NCBI RefSeq assembly: GCF_004331155.1
Contig: NZ_SJNZ01000017.1
Location: 1 to 64,000 of the forward strand
DNA length: 64,000 bases
Reading direction: 5' to 3'
Source of the DNA: Acinetobacter terrestris
GTDB taxonomy: Bacteria; Pseudomonadota; Gammaproteobacteria; Pseudomonadales; Moraxellaceae
A program made the position numbers and the translations under genes. Shown one piece after another: positions 38,562 through 48,810 of this stretch (position 1 is its first letter; every line of letters begins with the position of its first letter). The notes under the pieces are model-generated. The model saw nothing but the letters and a program-made list of their open reading frames with translations, searched no databases and was not told where the DNA came from.

Positions 38562-39752
38562 TTAGCGTTCACGCAGGGCTTCTTGCGCTTTATTGAACGG
38601 TTTAATCAGATAATCCAGCACTGATTTTTGTCCGGTTTTAATATCCACAGTGGCCACCATACCGGGGGTAATACTGAATTGCTTACCGGCTTTATTGGTT
38701 AATTTATCGGTATTGGTTCGAATATAAACCCGGTAATAAAACTGGTCCTGCTTCACTTCATCCCGGATGGTATCTGGCGAGATGGTCGTCACCTTGCCTT
38801 TTAATCCACCATAAATGGAATAATCATAAGCCGTGACTTTAACCAGGGCTTCCTGACCAGGATGAATAAATGCAATATCTCGGGGTGAAATTCGCGCTTC
38901 AATCAATAACTGTTCATCTAAAGGAACAATGGTCATGAGCTTGCCATTTTGTGGAATCACGCCACCAATGGTCATGACATCAATTTCCTTGACTATACCG
39001 CGCATGGGCGCCTTGAAAACCGTACGGCTTAAAGTATCTGACTTCCCTCTCACCACTTGTTGCTGTGTTTCTACATCTGTATTGGCTTTGGATAATTCTT
39101 CACGCGACTTCACATAATACTGATTGCGAATATCATTCATTTGATTACGAAGATTATTGGCTTCACGTTTTAGACGTAACACTTCCACTTCACTAGCAGC
39201 ACCTTTAGCCACAAGCGGTTCGGTCATGCTCAGTTCCTGCTCAATCAAACTTAAAGCCTGACGTAGACCTGCCATGGACTCATCCAGATTGGCACGGCGT
39301 GAATTATAAAGTGCGGTTTCTTCCTTCACCAGTTTAGTGTCTTTTAACACTTCTTGAGGAAAAGAAAGTGGTGTTCCGTTCACTTCAGCTCTTAGACGCG
39401 CTGAAGTTGCGCGTGAAGACATCAGCAATGAAGCCGATTCTCCAACATTGGATTCCAGCCGGGTCGGATCGAGCTGAGCCAGGATCTGACCCTGTTTAAC
39501 AATTTCACCTTCACGAACATTCAACTTGGTTAGAATGCCGCCTTCAAGCGACTGAATAGTCTGCTCTTTGGAGGAAGACACAACTTTACCCGTCCCGGTG
39601 GAGACTTCTTCAAGTTTAAAGAACCATGCCCATAGCAATAAGGTGACTAAACCCAAACAGATAATCCAGATGAACAAACTGGCTTTGGGTAAAGGTGGTT
39701 CAAGCTCAGTGACTTTGATGCTACTTTTTAGATTCTGTGATTTCGCTCTCAT
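38562..39752 (-). CDS. Type I secretion membrane fusion protein, HlyD/LapC family
   Basis: The 396-residue protein bridges the inner-membrane exporter and the outer-membrane channel. One transmembrane segment lies near residues 27-45 (SLFIWIICLGLVTLLLWAWF). A lipoyl-like half motif follows (GGILTKLNVREGEIVKQGQILAQLD, about 71-95), then a long coiled-coil hairpin (about 100-230), and a beta-barrel domain with the HlyD signature near the C-terminus (GMVATVDIKTGQKSVLDYLIKP). It overlaps the ABC exporter gene by four bases and is the last gene of the operon. Confidence 0.93.
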   Translation of the reverse strand: MRAKSQNLKSSIKVTELEPPLPKASLFIWIICLGLVTLLLWAWFFKLEEVSTGTGKVVSSSKEQTIQSLEGGILTKLNVREGEIVKQGQILAQLDPTRLESNVGESASLLMSSRATSARLRAEVNGTPLSFPQEVLKDTKLVKEETALYNSRRANLDESMAGLRQALSLIEQELSMTEPLVAKGAASEVEVLRLKREANNLRNQMNDIRNQYYVKSREELSKANTDVETQQQVVRGKSDTLSRTVFKAPMRGIVKEIDVMTIGGVIPQNGKLMTIVPLDEQLLIEARISPRDIAFIHPGQEALVKVTAYDYSIYGGLKGKVTTISPDTIRDEVKQDQFYYRVYIRTNTDKLTNKAGKQFSITPGMVATVDIKTGQKSVLDYLIKPFNKAQEALRER

Positions 39753-41887
39753 GAATTAGCTCCTGCAACCTGACGTTGCTGTGGCTGATTTTGATTGAGA
39801 ATCTGATCACGCGGTCCATCCATCACGATCTTGCCATCATTGACCACAATAATTCTGTCCACCAGCTCCAGTACTGCACGACGATGCGTCGCAACAATCA
39901 TGGTGCGTTGACCGAGCCATAATTTTAAATGATCAATCAGTTGTTTTTCCGATACATCATCAATCGATGCTGTCGGCTCATCCAGCAACAGAATATTGGG
40001 CTGGCGAATCAGTAAACGTGCCAGTAACAGGGCCTGTTTCTGACCACCAGAAAAACCAACGCCACCTTCAAGAATCATATGATCCAAGCCTTCTTTTTTC
40101 TCCTGCACAAAATGAATTGCACCGGTAATTTTTAAGGCATTCAATATTTCTTCATCACTGGCCAAAGGCGCACCAAGGGTCAAGTTTTCACGCACCGAAC
40201 CAAAGAACAGATGCGCATTCTGGTTCAGTAACCCCATATCACGGCGCACATCTGAAGGATCGATTAAACCCAGTTCAACACCATCCAGTTTGATTTTGCC
40301 CTGAACAGGCGTTTGCATGCCTGACAATAATTGCAGCAGTGTCGATTTACCTGCGCCATTACGCCCAAGAATGGCAATCTTTTCACCCGGTTTGATTTCC
40401 AGCTTTGGAATCATCAAACTTGGCTTTGGATCATCTTCGCCATACTTGAAAGTCACGCCAGTTAATTCATAATGACCATTCAGCGCCGGACGATGAATCA
40501 AATGGGCATGGTCCGGCTGATCCACCGGTTTTTTCATTAACTCATCCAGTCCATTTTTCGCCACTTTGGCTTGCTGCCAGCGGCCCAGCACACCGGTAAT
40601 TTGCGCAATCGGACCGAGCATGCGTGAAGACAACATCGAACAGGCCACCAGAGCACCCGTGGTCATGTCACCTTTCATCACCGCAAAACAACCCACTAGC
40701 ACCACAATTGCAAAGGTCAAACCCTGAATTTTCTGGGTCCAGGCATTCATCACGCCCACAATTTTACGTTGACGCATTGAAACATCCGCAGATGATTCAT
40801 TCATATGGTTCCACTGATTCTGGAATCTGGCTTCTGCACGCAATAGCTTGATATCCTCAATGCCTTGGACTGCTTCAACCAGCATGGCATTACGGACTGC
40901 ACCTTCGCGCATGCCTTCACTGGCCAGTTTCGCCAACGGTTTTTGTGCCAGAATTCCAGGTAGAATCATTAAAGGCACAACCAGAAGCATCACCCAGAAC
41001 AGGTCGCCACCAATCAGCCAGAAAATTCCCAAAAACAGCAGAAAGAAAGGTAAATCGGCAATGGCTGAAATTGTGGTGGAAGTCACCAGTTCACGCACCC
41101 CTTCAAGCTCACGAATCTGTGAAATAAACGTGCCTGTAGATTTGGAGCGTTCACTGTTTTTAATTCTTAACGCATGACCAAAAACCCGGTCCGATATTCT
41201 TAAATCTGCACGCTTGCCAATAATATCCGACAGGTAAATTCGTGCGACCCGCAAACTGAATTCAAAAATTGCAGCAATCAGTACACCACCGGCCAGTACC
41301 CATAAAGTGGGAATCGACTGTGCCGGAATTACCCGGTCATAGACATTCATGGAAAAAACCACAGTCGCCAAGGCCAGAATATTGGCAATCATGGAGCCAA
41401 ACATTACATCGACATAACGTTTCCAGTCACGTAATACAATGGTCCAGAACCAGCTGCTTTCATAAGGCTTGATGTATTCATCCACCCGCGCATCTGGCAC
41501 GGATTTCTCCGGTCGAAGAATATAGACATGACGAATATTGGATTGCAGCACATCCAGGGTTAAAGTCTGCGCCAGTCCCTGATCACCACTTAGCTGGATA
41601 TTGGCATTGCCTTCGGCATCGACCTTTTCAACCACCCCGACCTGACCATCATGAAATTCTACGACAACCGGGAGACGCCACGGATTGATTAAATCTTGAG
41701 TGAATGCAGACTTACGCATACTCATGCCGACCTGACGCGTAATCAGTGCCAGAATGTCATCAACATTCTGGTTGGGATTCCAGTCTAGCTGTAAACGGAT
41801 ACGTTCTTCAGAGGGTTCTATACGATAATGTTTGGCAATCGTGAGTACCGCTTGAAGCCACGGCTGATAATTATTTTTATTATTCAT
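39749..41887 (-). CDS. Type I secretion ABC exporter, LapB-like
   Basis: This 712-residue inner-membrane protein fuses an N-terminal C39-peptidase-like domain (1-140), a six-helix exporter domain (about 150-440) and an ATPase. Walker A is GRNGAGKST near 506, the signature FSGGQKQ and Walker B ILLLDEPTAS. The N-terminal domain lacks the catalytic cysteine, so it is a docking domain and not a protease, as in exporters of RTX proteins. The likely cargo is the adhesin at 34259. It overlaps both neighbours by four bases. Confidence 0.94.
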   Translation of the reverse strand: MNNKNNYQPWLQAVLTIAKHYRIEPSEERIRLQLDWNPNQNVDDILALITRQVGMSMRKSAFTQDLINPWRLPVVVEFHDGQVGVVEKVDAEGNANIQLSGDQGLAQTLTLDVLQSNIRHVYILRPEKSVPDARVDEYIKPYESSWFWTIVLRDWKRYVDVMFGSMIANILALATVVFSMNVYDRVIPAQSIPTLWVLAGGVLIAAIFEFSLRVARIYLSDIIGKRADLRISDRVFGHALRIKNSERSKSTGTFISQIRELEGVRELVTSTTISAIADLPFFLLFLGIFWLIGGDLFWVMLLVVPLMILPGILAQKPLAKLASEGMREGAVRNAMLVEAVQGIEDIKLLRAEARFQNQWNHMNESSADVSMRQRKIVGVMNAWTQKIQGLTFAIVVLVGCFAVMKGDMTTGALVACSMLSSRMLGPIAQITGVLGRWQQAKVAKNGLDELMKKPVDQPDHAHLIHRPALNGHYELTGVTFKYGEDDPKPSLMIPKLEIKPGEKIAILGRNGAGKSTLLQLLSGMQTPVQGKIKLDGVELGLIDPSDVRRDMGLLNQNAHLFFGSVRENLTLGAPLASDEEILNALKITGAIHFVQEKKEGLDHMILEGGVGFSGGQKQALLLARLLIRQPNILLLDEPTASIDDVSEKQLIDHLKLWLGQRTMIVATHRRAVLELVDRIIVVNDGKIVMDGPRDQILNQNQPQQRQVAGANS

Positions 41888-43428
41888 GGCTGAATCTCAA
41901 ACCCCTGGATTGGAATACTATTAAGATCATAGAGATCACGAGAACGTCCTGTAACCGTAATGTATCTCACAATTGCATCATAAATGTCGTAACGTGCATT
42001 TTCGATTTCCTGAGCTGCACTGTGAATAGACTGTTCTGCATTGAGCAAGTCAACTGCTGAACGCGTCCCCAGTTTATATTGCTCCTGATACAGCTCTCGG
42101 GTACGAATTGAGGTTTCCTTGCGCGCCATCAGAATAGTCATCAGATGCTGCTTATTTTCGATTTCTTCACGTAATACCCGGATTTCATCCAGCACATCCA
42201 GATAGACTGAATTAACCTTTGCTTTTGCAGCTTCCTCGGCATAACTGGCAGCGCGTGTCTGGGATGCTTTCGCTCCCCCCTGATATAAATTACTGCTCGC
42301 TTCCAGCATGATCGAGTTATACATCCCATCATCTTCATTATTATTGGGATTACGGCCATTTAATGCCTGACTGAGCGAACCTTTAACACTCAAGGTTGGA
42401 TAGTTAGTTAATTTTGATTGTTGCTTTTGAAATTTGGCAACTTCGACCTGTGCCTGTGCAGCAATCATGCTTGGAATTTTGTTAAATTCTGGATCACGGT
42501 ATAAATCGGAATCCCTCACCACACGCTCTGGAATAGCCCAATCCTGACCGGTCACATCTGCACCCAACAAGGTACGCAATTTCTGCTGAATTTTTTTCAG
42601 CTGCGTTTGCTGTACCACTAAATTGGCCTGTGCAGCTTCTAAATTTGCACGTGCCTGAACAGGGTCGGCCTGGGTACTAATCCCCGCCTGTGCTCTTAAA
42701 TTGGCAATTTCTGCAATGCGTGAAATGCCGTTAATCTGCTGCTGTGCAATTTGAGTGATTTCCTGATAGCGCTTAATATTCACAATCGCATTGGCAGTTT
42801 CATAGGCCACATTATCGATGCTCAGCAAAACATTGGCCTGTTCAGCCGCAAGCTTTGCCTGTTCAATATCCACCCCACTTTTAACCTTGCCAAAATCGTA
42901 GAGCATTTGTGTGGCATTCAGACTGATCAGCTGGCGTCCACGTTCACCGGAACTTAAGTCTCCCGTGGACAATCCGCCTGAAAGCTGGGGATAATACCCG
43001 GCTTTGGCAACATCAATATAAGCACCCTGTCCAGCTAAAACCGAGACACTCTGTGAAACATCCGGACTGCGCTGTAATGCCCGAAGGATGGTTTCATTGA
43101 AGCTTAATTGGCTAACAGGTTGATACGTCGGTTGATTTTTAGAAAAAGCCAGTGTTCGATCAGAGCCTTGTATTACAGGTAATTCCTGAACTTTTGAGGT
43201 GTCCAATTGAAAATTACTGAGGGTGTGAATATCGGCTTTATTATAGTTTTCATCAGGCTTAGGAACAAAAATTTGACTGATCCCAGACTTGACCGATTGC
43301 ATAAACTCTTTTGAACTATCTGCATGTGCATAGTTTATCTGTAAAGGCATTATACATATCAGACACTGCATGCTCCGCATACATAGATTTTGCCGCAAAA
43401 TTACTTTAGATTGATTTTTTAATATCAT
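41884..43428 (-). CDS. Type I secretion outer-membrane channel, TolC/LapE family
   Basis: The 514-residue protein is a TolC-family outer-membrane efflux protein. A hydrophobic N-terminus ends in a signal-like NYAHADS (cleavage after Ala36 if the first ATG is used; an internal ATG at 43380 would give a shorter signal). Two internally related coiled-coil halves follow, with QLSFNETILRALQRSPDV at the start of the first and YEEQYKLGTRSAVDLLNAEQ-type repeat in the second (YQEQYKLGTRSAVDLLNAEQ). It is the first gene of the three-gene secretion operon. Confidence 0.92.
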   Translation of the reverse strand: MILKNQSKVILRQNLCMRSMQCLICIMPLQINYAHADSSKEFMQSVKSGISQIFVPKPDENYNKADIHTLSNFQLDTSKVQELPVIQGSDRTLAFSKNQPTYQPVSQLSFNETILRALQRSPDVSQSVSVLAGQGAYIDVAKAGYYPQLSGGLSTGDLSSGERGRQLISLNATQMLYDFGKVKSGVDIEQAKLAAEQANVLLSIDNVAYETANAIVNIKRYQEITQIAQQQINGISRIAEIANLRAQAGISTQADPVQARANLEAAQANLVVQQTQLKKIQQKLRTLLGADVTGQDWAIPERVVRDSDLYRDPEFNKIPSMIAAQAQVEVAKFQKQQSKLTNYPTLSVKGSLSQALNGRNPNNNEDDGMYNSIMLEASSNLYQGGAKASQTRAASYAEEAAKAKVNSVYLDVLDEIRVLREEIENKQHLMTILMARKETSIRTRELYQEQYKLGTRSAVDLLNAEQSIHSAAQEIENARYDIYDAIVRYITVTGRSRDLYDLNSIPIQGFEIQP

Positions 43429-43526
43429 TTGAATGGCAGTTACATTTAATAAATATTTTAAGGTATTTGGTAGAGAATACGTTGTTTTTGTAAAATAATT
43501 GTTATTTTTTATAACTATAATATCTA

Positions 43527-43560
43527 GATGATCTTGTCATTGATTGATGACAAAATCATC
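43527..43560. repeat. Hairpin between lptB and the secretion operon
   Basis: GATGAT/ATCATC and TTGTCAT/ATGACAA form a 13-pair interrupted stem with loop TGATTG. The T-rich tract lies on the plus-strand side, facing lptB. It may end lptB transcripts imperfectly on the minus strand or stop antisense transcripts. Confidence 0.5.
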
Positions 43561-43586
43561 TTTTATTTTGATTATTTTTTAAACTT

Positions 43587-44333
43587 TTAAACCATAAAAT
43601 CTTCACCGAGATAAACCTGGCGCACTGTTTCATTTTCAAGCACTTCTTGCGGTGTTCCTTCCGCAATTACCGCACCTTCACTGACAATATACGCTCGTTC
43701 ACAAATCGCCAAAGTTTCGCGCACATTATGGTCGGTAATTAATACGCCAATTCCACGATCTTTTAAGGTGCGAATAATATCCTTAATATCGCCTACAGAA
43801 ATAGGATCGACCCCGGCAAAAGGCTCATCAAGTAACATAAACTTAGGATCAGCAGCCAAAGCACGGGCAATTTCGGCACGACGCCGTTCGCCACCTGAAA
43901 CACTCATACCTAAAGAATCTTTAATATGGGTGATTTTAAAATCAGCCAGCAATTCACTTAAACGCTGTTGGCGTTGCTGTTTGTTTAAATCCTTACGGGT
44001 CTCAAGAATGGCCATAATATTTTCAGAAATGGTCAGTTTTCTAAAAATAGACGCTTCTTGAGGTAAATAACCAATCCCTTTACGGGCACGTTCATGCATG
44101 GCCAAATCAGACAAATCCAGATCATCTAAATGAATCTCGCCTTTATCCATACGGACTAAACCAACCACCATGTAGAAACTTGTGGTTTTACCGGCACCAT
44201 TTGGACCAAGTAATCCAACAATCTGTCCACTTTGCATCTGGAAAGAAACGTCCTTAACCACCCATCTTTTACTATAGTTTTTGGCAAGATGTTTGATACA
44301 CAGGGTTTGTGGCTGATTTAGCGATTGATCCAT
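43587..44333 (-). CDS. lptB: Lipopolysaccharide/lipooligosaccharide export ATPase LptB
   Basis: LptB is the cytoplasmic ATPase of the LptB2FG extractor. The 248 residues contain Walker [17 protein letters not shown] (about 36-51), the signature [16 protein letters not shown], Walker [14 protein letters not shown] and the H-loop [13 protein letters not shown]. These are diagnostic of LptB as opposed to LivF-type ATPases. Its start overlaps the lptA stop, and it closes the kdsD-kdsC-lptC-lptA-lptB run. Confidence 0.96.
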   Translation of the reverse strand: MDQSLNQPQTLCIKHLAKNYSKRWVVKDVSFQMQSGQIVGLLGPNGAGKTTSFYMVVGLVRMDKGEIHLDDLDLSDLAMHERARKGIGYLPQEASIFRKLTISENIMAILETRKDLNKQQRQQRLSELLADFKITHIKDSLGMSVSGGERRRAEIARALAADPKFMLLDEPFAGVDPISVGDIKDIIRTLKDRGIGVLITDHNVRETLAICERAYIVSEGAVIAEGTPQEVLENETVRQVYLGEDFMV

Positions 44334-44899
44334 TAATCACGTGCTCCCGGGAATGATTTTGAACTAGAAGGTGGAATCACAATTTGGACACGACCTGAAG
44401 ATGAACCGGTGTTATTTGGGGTACCTGTCGCTTCAATATCACCCTTATTCATACTATATTTCAAAGTATTACCACGAATACTTGCACCATCTTGCTGTAA
44501 CAATGCGCTGCCAGACAAGGTGATAATGCCGGTTTGGGCATTATAGAGAATCTTTTGTGCCTGCCCTTTGGCTAAACCTTTATTGACATCCACTTTTTGC
44601 TGAAAACGCGCGGGACCGCCAGTTGCAGTAATGGTGCTGATTTCTTTTTGACTGTTCAGATTGGCAATAATCGAATTGGCTTGCAATTTCATGGTGCCTT
44701 GCTCGATGATGACATTACCGGTATAAGTCGTCACACCGGTTTTTTCATTATAGGTTGCGCGGTCAGCCACTAGGGAGATGGGCTGATTTCGGTCCGCAGG
44801 AATTGCAAATGCCGTTGCCGATGAGAATACAACCAAACCGACTAAAGCTGCTTGCTGAAGCAAGGTTTTAGAAAATGTAAGCTTAAGATTTTGGTTCAT
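44333..44899 (-). CDS. lptA: Periplasmic lipopolysaccharide-transport protein LptA
   Basis: This 188-residue protein has a signal peptide (cleavage after SSATAFA, about residue 32) and the OstA/LptA beta-jellyroll ([38 protein letters not shown]). It bridges LptC and the outer-membrane LptDE and shields lipid A in transit. It overlaps lptC by 17 bases and lptB by one. Confidence 0.94.
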   Translation of the reverse strand: MNQNLKLTFSKTLLQQAALVGLVVFSSATAFAIPADRNQPISLVADRATYNEKTGVTTYTGNVIIEQGTMKLQANSIIANLNSQKEISTITATGGPARFQQKVDVNKGLAKGQAQKILYNAQTGIITLSGSALLQQDGASIRGNTLKYSMNKGDIEATGTPNNTGSSSGRVQIVIPPSSSKSFPGARD

Positions 44900-45431
44900 A
44901 TTTTCCTCGAATATTAAAAAATTCGTATTGACCGTTATTTAAATTGGCTTTCAGACCTTGGCTTACAAATTCAGCTTGCGGAGATTGCACAATTACTTGT
45001 TTATTGGTTTCAATTTCACGAGTTTTAGGATATCCCGTTAACTCTGTGGTACGAAACTGCATTTTGCCTTGTTGCATCAACTTAACCGCCAACACATCTC
45101 CAGACAAAACAACCCGCTCATTATCATCATAACTATTTGCGACTTTGGCATAAAAAGTGGCATCGACTGCGCCATTTGTATACATGGACGCATTCAGATT
45201 GGTGAGTTTTGCAGTTTGTTTTTGCATGTCCTGTTCAAGACGATCCAGCTGAGCGCGGACATACAAATTACCGCTATCATCGGTTTGGGTGAGATTAATT
45301 TTTTCAGCGGAATAGGTCATACTCCTTGCTGAATCAACCTCAAGTTTATTGCCCTTGCCGCTGTAATAGTAATAACCACCACTTATAGCTGCAATTGCTA
45401 TAGCAGTTAGGTATAAAACTTTTGTATCCAT
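44883..45431 (-). CDS. lptC: Lipopolysaccharide export protein LptC
   Basis: LptC is a bitopic inner-membrane protein handing lipid from LptBFG to LptA. The 182 residues have one transmembrane helix at about 5-24 (VLYLTAIAIAAISGGYYYYS) and a periplasmic OstA-like fold with VEVIAxxL-type strands ending in [14 protein letters not shown]. The C-terminal part overlaps the lptA start. Identification rests on both fold features and operon context. Confidence 0.9.
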   Translation of the reverse strand: MDTKVLYLTAIAIAAISGGYYYYSGKGNKLEVDSARSMTYSAEKINLTQTDDSGNLYVRAQLDRLEQDMQKQTAKLTNLNASMYTNGAVDATFYAKVANSYDDNERVVLSGDVLAVKLMQQGKMQFRTTELTGYPKTREIETNKQVIVQSPQAEFVSQGLKANLNNGQYEFFNIRGKYEPKS

Positions 45432-45472
45432 AAGTGTGGTACTTAACTCAAATTAAATGAATTATTTAACTA

Positions 45473-46012
45473 TTAATGTGGGACAGACGTATATTTTTCA
45501 AGAAGCGTTTCGTAAGCCCCTTTAGCCATCAAAATCATATCGCAGATTTCGCGTACCGCGCCGCGCCCACCCATTGCCTGAGTCACCAGGTCTGCACGGC
45601 GACGTACTTCAACATGACCATTCGGCACGGTAACTTTCATGCCTGCAATGGCAAAAGCAGAAAGATCCGGCCAATCATCGCCCATATATAAACAGTCTTC
45701 TGGTGCAACATTCAATTGTGCACAGGCTTCGCGTAATGCGATGCCTTTATCTTCACGGCCTTGAAAAACCAAGTCTACACCCAGGTCAGACATGCGCTTT
45801 TCAACAATATTGCTGGTACGTCCAGTAATGATAATGACTTTAACACCGGCTTTCTGTACAAGTTTCATACCCAAGCCATCACGAATATCAAAGGACTTGA
45901 TTTCATCCCCTGTATTGGTGAGTGTCACGAAACCATCACTTAAAATACCGTCGACATCAAGAACTAAAGCTTCAATATGACGCGCTTGTTCTAATAAAAT
46001 ATAAGATGCCAT
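45473..46012 (-). CDS. kdsC: 3-deoxy-D-manno-octulosonate 8-phosphate phosphatase KdsC
   Basis: KdsC removes phosphate from Kdo-8-phosphate. The 179-residue HAD-type C0 phosphatase has the nucleophile motif LVLDVDGILSDG (about 16-27, first Asp catalytic), motif II IIITGRTS, and motif III with MGDDWPDLSAF. The absence of a cap domain and the length match KdsC. It lies three bases from kdsD. Confidence 0.95.
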   Translation of the reverse strand: MASYILLEQARHIEALVLDVDGILSDGFVTLTNTGDEIKSFDIRDGLGMKLVQKAGVKVIIITGRTSNIVEKRMSDLGVDLVFQGREDKGIALREACAQLNVAPEDCLYMGDDWPDLSAFAIAGMKVTVPNGHVEVRRRADLVTQAMGGRGAVREICDMILMAKGAYETLLEKYTSVPH

Positions 46013-46015
46013 TTA

Positions 46016-46993
46016 TTAATTTACCCCAGCTTGAATCAAGTCATGCATGCTAATGACACCAATGACTTTATTTACATCATTTACCACAACAAATTGATTG
46101 ATTTTGTTTTCGTTCATGCGTTCCAAAGCTTCAACAGCACGCACTTCTTGCGAAATGGTTAAAGGGTTCTTGGTCATTACTTCCGACACGACCAGGTTCA
46201 CATCAAAACCTTGTTGCTTATCAATTAAACGACGTAAATCACCATCGGTAAAAATACCAAGCAGAACATTATTCTGGTCTACAATTGTGGTTAAACCTAG
46301 GCGTTTGTTTGAAATTTCGTATAAAACCTGATTCATTGGTGTATCTGGAGAGACTTTTGGTAATTCTGTCCCTTTATGCATGAGGTGTTTTACATGCAAC
46401 AATAAGCGCTTACCCAAAGCGCCCGCCGGATGCGACATGGCAAAATCATCTGCAGTAAAACCACGGGCATCCAGCAAAGCCACTGCCAGTGCATCACCTA
46501 AAGCCAAGGTTGCGGTCGTACTTGAAGTCGGTGCCAGACCCAGTGGACAGGCTTCCTGAATATTACCCAAGGTTAACGCCACGTCTGCATTTTGTGGCAT
46601 CGGACCTTTATCATCACCACTGATGGTAATAAGCGGAATTTCCAAACGCTTGATCAAGGGCATCAGCATCATAATTTCATCACTCTTGCCCGAGTTTGAA
46701 ATCGCAATCAGTACATCGCCCGGTACCAGCATACCTAGGTCACCATGTCCTGCTTCACCCGGATGCATAAAGAATGATGGCGTACCGGTAGAAGCAAAAG
46801 TTGCTGCCATTTTACGACCAATATGACCAGATTTCCCCATGCCGGTAATGACTAAGCGCCCTCGGCACTGCAGAATGATTTCACATGCATGGCTAAAACG
46901 TTCATCGATTTGCGTCGCCAATATTTCTAGCGCTTGTTCTTCTATACGCAAAGTTTCTAATGCAACTTTTTGGAAGTCTATTTGATTTGGCAT
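46016..46993 (-). CDS. kdsD: D-arabinose 5-phosphate isomerase KdsD
   Basis: KdsD turns ribulose 5-phosphate into arabinose 5-phosphate, the entry to Kdo. From ATG 46993 it has 325 residues. A SIS sugar isomerase domain (LVITGMGKSGHIGRKMAATFASTGTPSFF, about 49-77; ISNSGKSDE) is followed by two CBS domains. A TTG at 47008 lies ten bases after AAGG and would add five residues, so the start remains uncertain. The gene heads the Kdo/Lpt operon. Confidence 0.95.
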   Translation of the reverse strand: MPNQIDFQKVALETLRIEEQALEILATQIDERFSHACEIILQCRGRLVITGMGKSGHIGRKMAATFASTGTPSFFMHPGEAGHGDLGMLVPGDVLIAISNSGKSDEIMMLMPLIKRLEIPLITISGDDKGPMPQNADVALTLGNIQEACPLGLAPTSSTTATLALGDALAVALLDARGFTADDFAMSHPAGALGKRLLLHVKHLMHKGTELPKVSPDTPMNQVLYEISNKRLGLTTIVDQNNVLLGIFTDGDLRRLIDKQQGFDVNLVVSEVMTKNPLTISQEVRAVEALERMNENKINQFVVVNDVNKVIGVISMHDLIQAGVN

Positions 46994-47208
46994 ATTTGGT
47001 GGGTTCAAAGTAGGTTTACCTTAACGCTATAAAGCGTTGACTCTAATCAAGCAAAAATAATTTTCGCAATTTTATCATATCTATGCAAATCGCACGTTTC
47101 TAAATGTACAACTTTTCACAAGCATATAAAAAAAACGCTTAAAACTTTATGAATAATAATGCTTAGGTTAAGATGAGCCATCTTTTGTAAAAGCATTTTA
47201 GAAGACCT

Positions 47209-48630
47209 ATGCAACCATTTGTTCTATACAACTCAGAGCAACGTAAAAAAGTTGAATTTGTTCCGCGTGTCGAGGGACATATCGATATGTATGTTTGCGG
47301 TATGACAGTTTACGATTACTGTCATATTGGGCATGCTCGCGTCATGGTTGCATTTGATTACATTATCCGTTTCTTGCGTAGTCAAGGCTGGAAGGTAAAA
47401 TACGTTCGTAATATTACTGATATTGACGACAAAATTATTAAACGTGCCAATGAAAATGGCGAAAGCATTACCGCATTAACCGATCGTTTTATTCAAGCCA
47501 TGAATGACGATGCTGAAAATCTGGGTTGCTTACACCCTGATGAAGCACCGCGTGCAACTGACTATATTGACCAGATGCAAAATATGATCGGTAATCTGGT
47601 CAATAAAGGCACGGCTTATCCATCTTCAAATGGCGATGTGTATTTTCAAGTTGAAAAATTTGCTAAATATGGCCGTCTTTCAGGTCGTAAACTGGAAGAT
47701 ATGCAAGCTGGTGCATCAGATCGTGTCGATGTAGAAGTTGAGAAAAAACATCCATTCGATTTTGTGCTTTGGAAACATGCCAAAGAAAATGAACCATCAT
47801 GGGCTTCACCTTGGGGTAATGGTCGCCCGGGCTGGCATATTGAATGTTCAGCCATGTCGACTTGCTGCTTGGGCAACCACTTTGATATTCATGGTGGCGG
47901 TTCAGACCTCCTGTTCCCGCATCATGAAAATGAAATTGCACAAAGTGAAGCATCTACCGATGAACAATATGTAAATTACTGGATGCATGTTGGCTTTATT
48001 AATGTCGATGGCGAAAAAATGTCGAAATCTTTAGGCAACTTTTTCACCATTCGCGATGTGATGGATAAATTCCATCCTGAAGTGATTCGTTACTTTATTG
48101 TGTCCTCACACTACCGTAGCCCAGTGAATTTCTCTGACACTGCACTGAAAGAAGCAAAAAATACCCTTTCTCGTTTCTATCATTCGTTTAAAGCCTATCA
48201 AGCGGTGTATGGTGAAGAAACCGTTGAAAGCTTAGATGATGCTCTGGTTGAGCGTTTTAATGCAGCAATGCGTGATGACTTTAATACATCTGAAGCGATT
48301 GCGGTATTGTTCGAAATCAATAAAGAACTCAACCGCGCAGTTAAGGATGAAAACCAGGAACAGGCAACGCTTTACTATTCAACTTTACGTCATCTCACCA
48401 ACATTCTTGGTTTGGTTCAACACAATGTCGATGATTTCTTAAAGTCTGATATTGGTCAGGAAGCTTTAGGCTTAACCGCAGAACAAATTGAAGATTTGAT
48501 TCAACAACGTAAAGACGCGAAAAAAGCCAAAGAATTCGCCAAGGCAGATGAAATTCGTCAGTCATTGCTTGATCAGGGTGTTGTTCTGGAAGATACCCGT
48601 CAAGGTACCATTTGGCGTCGTGCTGATTAA
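47209..48630 (+). CDS. cysS: Cysteinyl-tRNA synthetase CysS
   Basis: CysS charges tRNA-Cys. The 473-residue class I enzyme has the zinc-binding [20 protein letters not shown] (residues 28-47) containing the HIGH box, and the KMSKS motif in EKMSKSLGN near 270. The zinc ligands in HIECSAMS and the His of FPHHENE are present, followed by the DALR anticodon domain. It is divergent from kdsD and is followed by tRNA-Gly. Confidence 0.97.
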   Translation: MQPFVLYNSEQRKKVEFVPRVEGHIDMYVCGMTVYDYCHIGHARVMVAFDYIIRFLRSQGWKVKYVRNITDIDDKIIKRANENGESITALTDRFIQAMNDDAENLGCLHPDEAPRATDYIDQMQNMIGNLVNKGTAYPSSNGDVYFQVEKFAKYGRLSGRKLEDMQAGASDRVDVEVEKKHPFDFVLWKHAKENEPSWASPWGNGRPGWHIECSAMSTCCLGNHFDIHGGGSDLLFPHHENEIAQSEASTDEQYVNYWMHVGFINVDGEKMSKSLGNFFTIRDVMDKFHPEVIRYFIVSSHYRSPVNFSDTALKEAKNTLSRFYHSFKAYQAVYGEETVESLDDALVERFNAAMRDDFNTSEAIAVLFEINKELNRAVKDENQEQATLYYSTLRHLTNILGLVQHNVDDFLKSDIGQEALGLTAEQIEDLIQQRKDAKKAKEFAKADEIRQSLLDQGVVLEDTRQGTIWRRAD

Positions 48631-48654
48631 TTGTTCACTTGTAACGAGAGAGAG

Positions 48655-48682
48655 TTGACAGTTCTATTAAATTCTCTATAAT
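48655..48682 (+). promoter_or_regulatory. Sigma-70 promoter of the tRNA-Gly gene
   Basis: TTGACA (48655-48660) and TATAAT (48677-48682) are both perfect consensus with a 16-base spacer. The tRNA begins 11 bases after the -10, so transcription starts only a few bases before the mature 5' end. Confidence 0.88.
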
Positions 48683-48692
48683 TCACCCCATT

Positions 48693-48768
48693 GCGGGAAT
48701 AGCTCAGTTGGTAGAGCATAACCTTGCCAAGGTTGGGGTCGGGAGTTCGAGTCTCCTTTCCCGCTCCA
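48693..48768 (+). tRNA. tRNA-Gly (anticodon GCC)
   Basis: The 76 bases fold into a full cloverleaf. The acceptor GCGGGAA pairs with TTCCCGC, the D arm is GCTC/GAGC, and the anticodon arm AACCT-TGCCAA-GGTT carries anticodon GCC. The T arm GGAG-TTCGAGT-CTCC follows, and a genomically encoded CCA ends the gene. Confidence 0.98.
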
Positions 48769-48773
48769 GAATA

Positions 48774-48810
48774 CGAAAAAGCCCTAGTCGAAAGACTGGG
48801 ACTTTTTTTA
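48774..48810 (+). terminator. Intrinsic terminator of the tRNA gene
   Basis: A stem around a GAAA tetraloop (AGCCCTAGTC with GACTGGGACT) is followed by seven T, just after the tRNA. Confidence 0.85.
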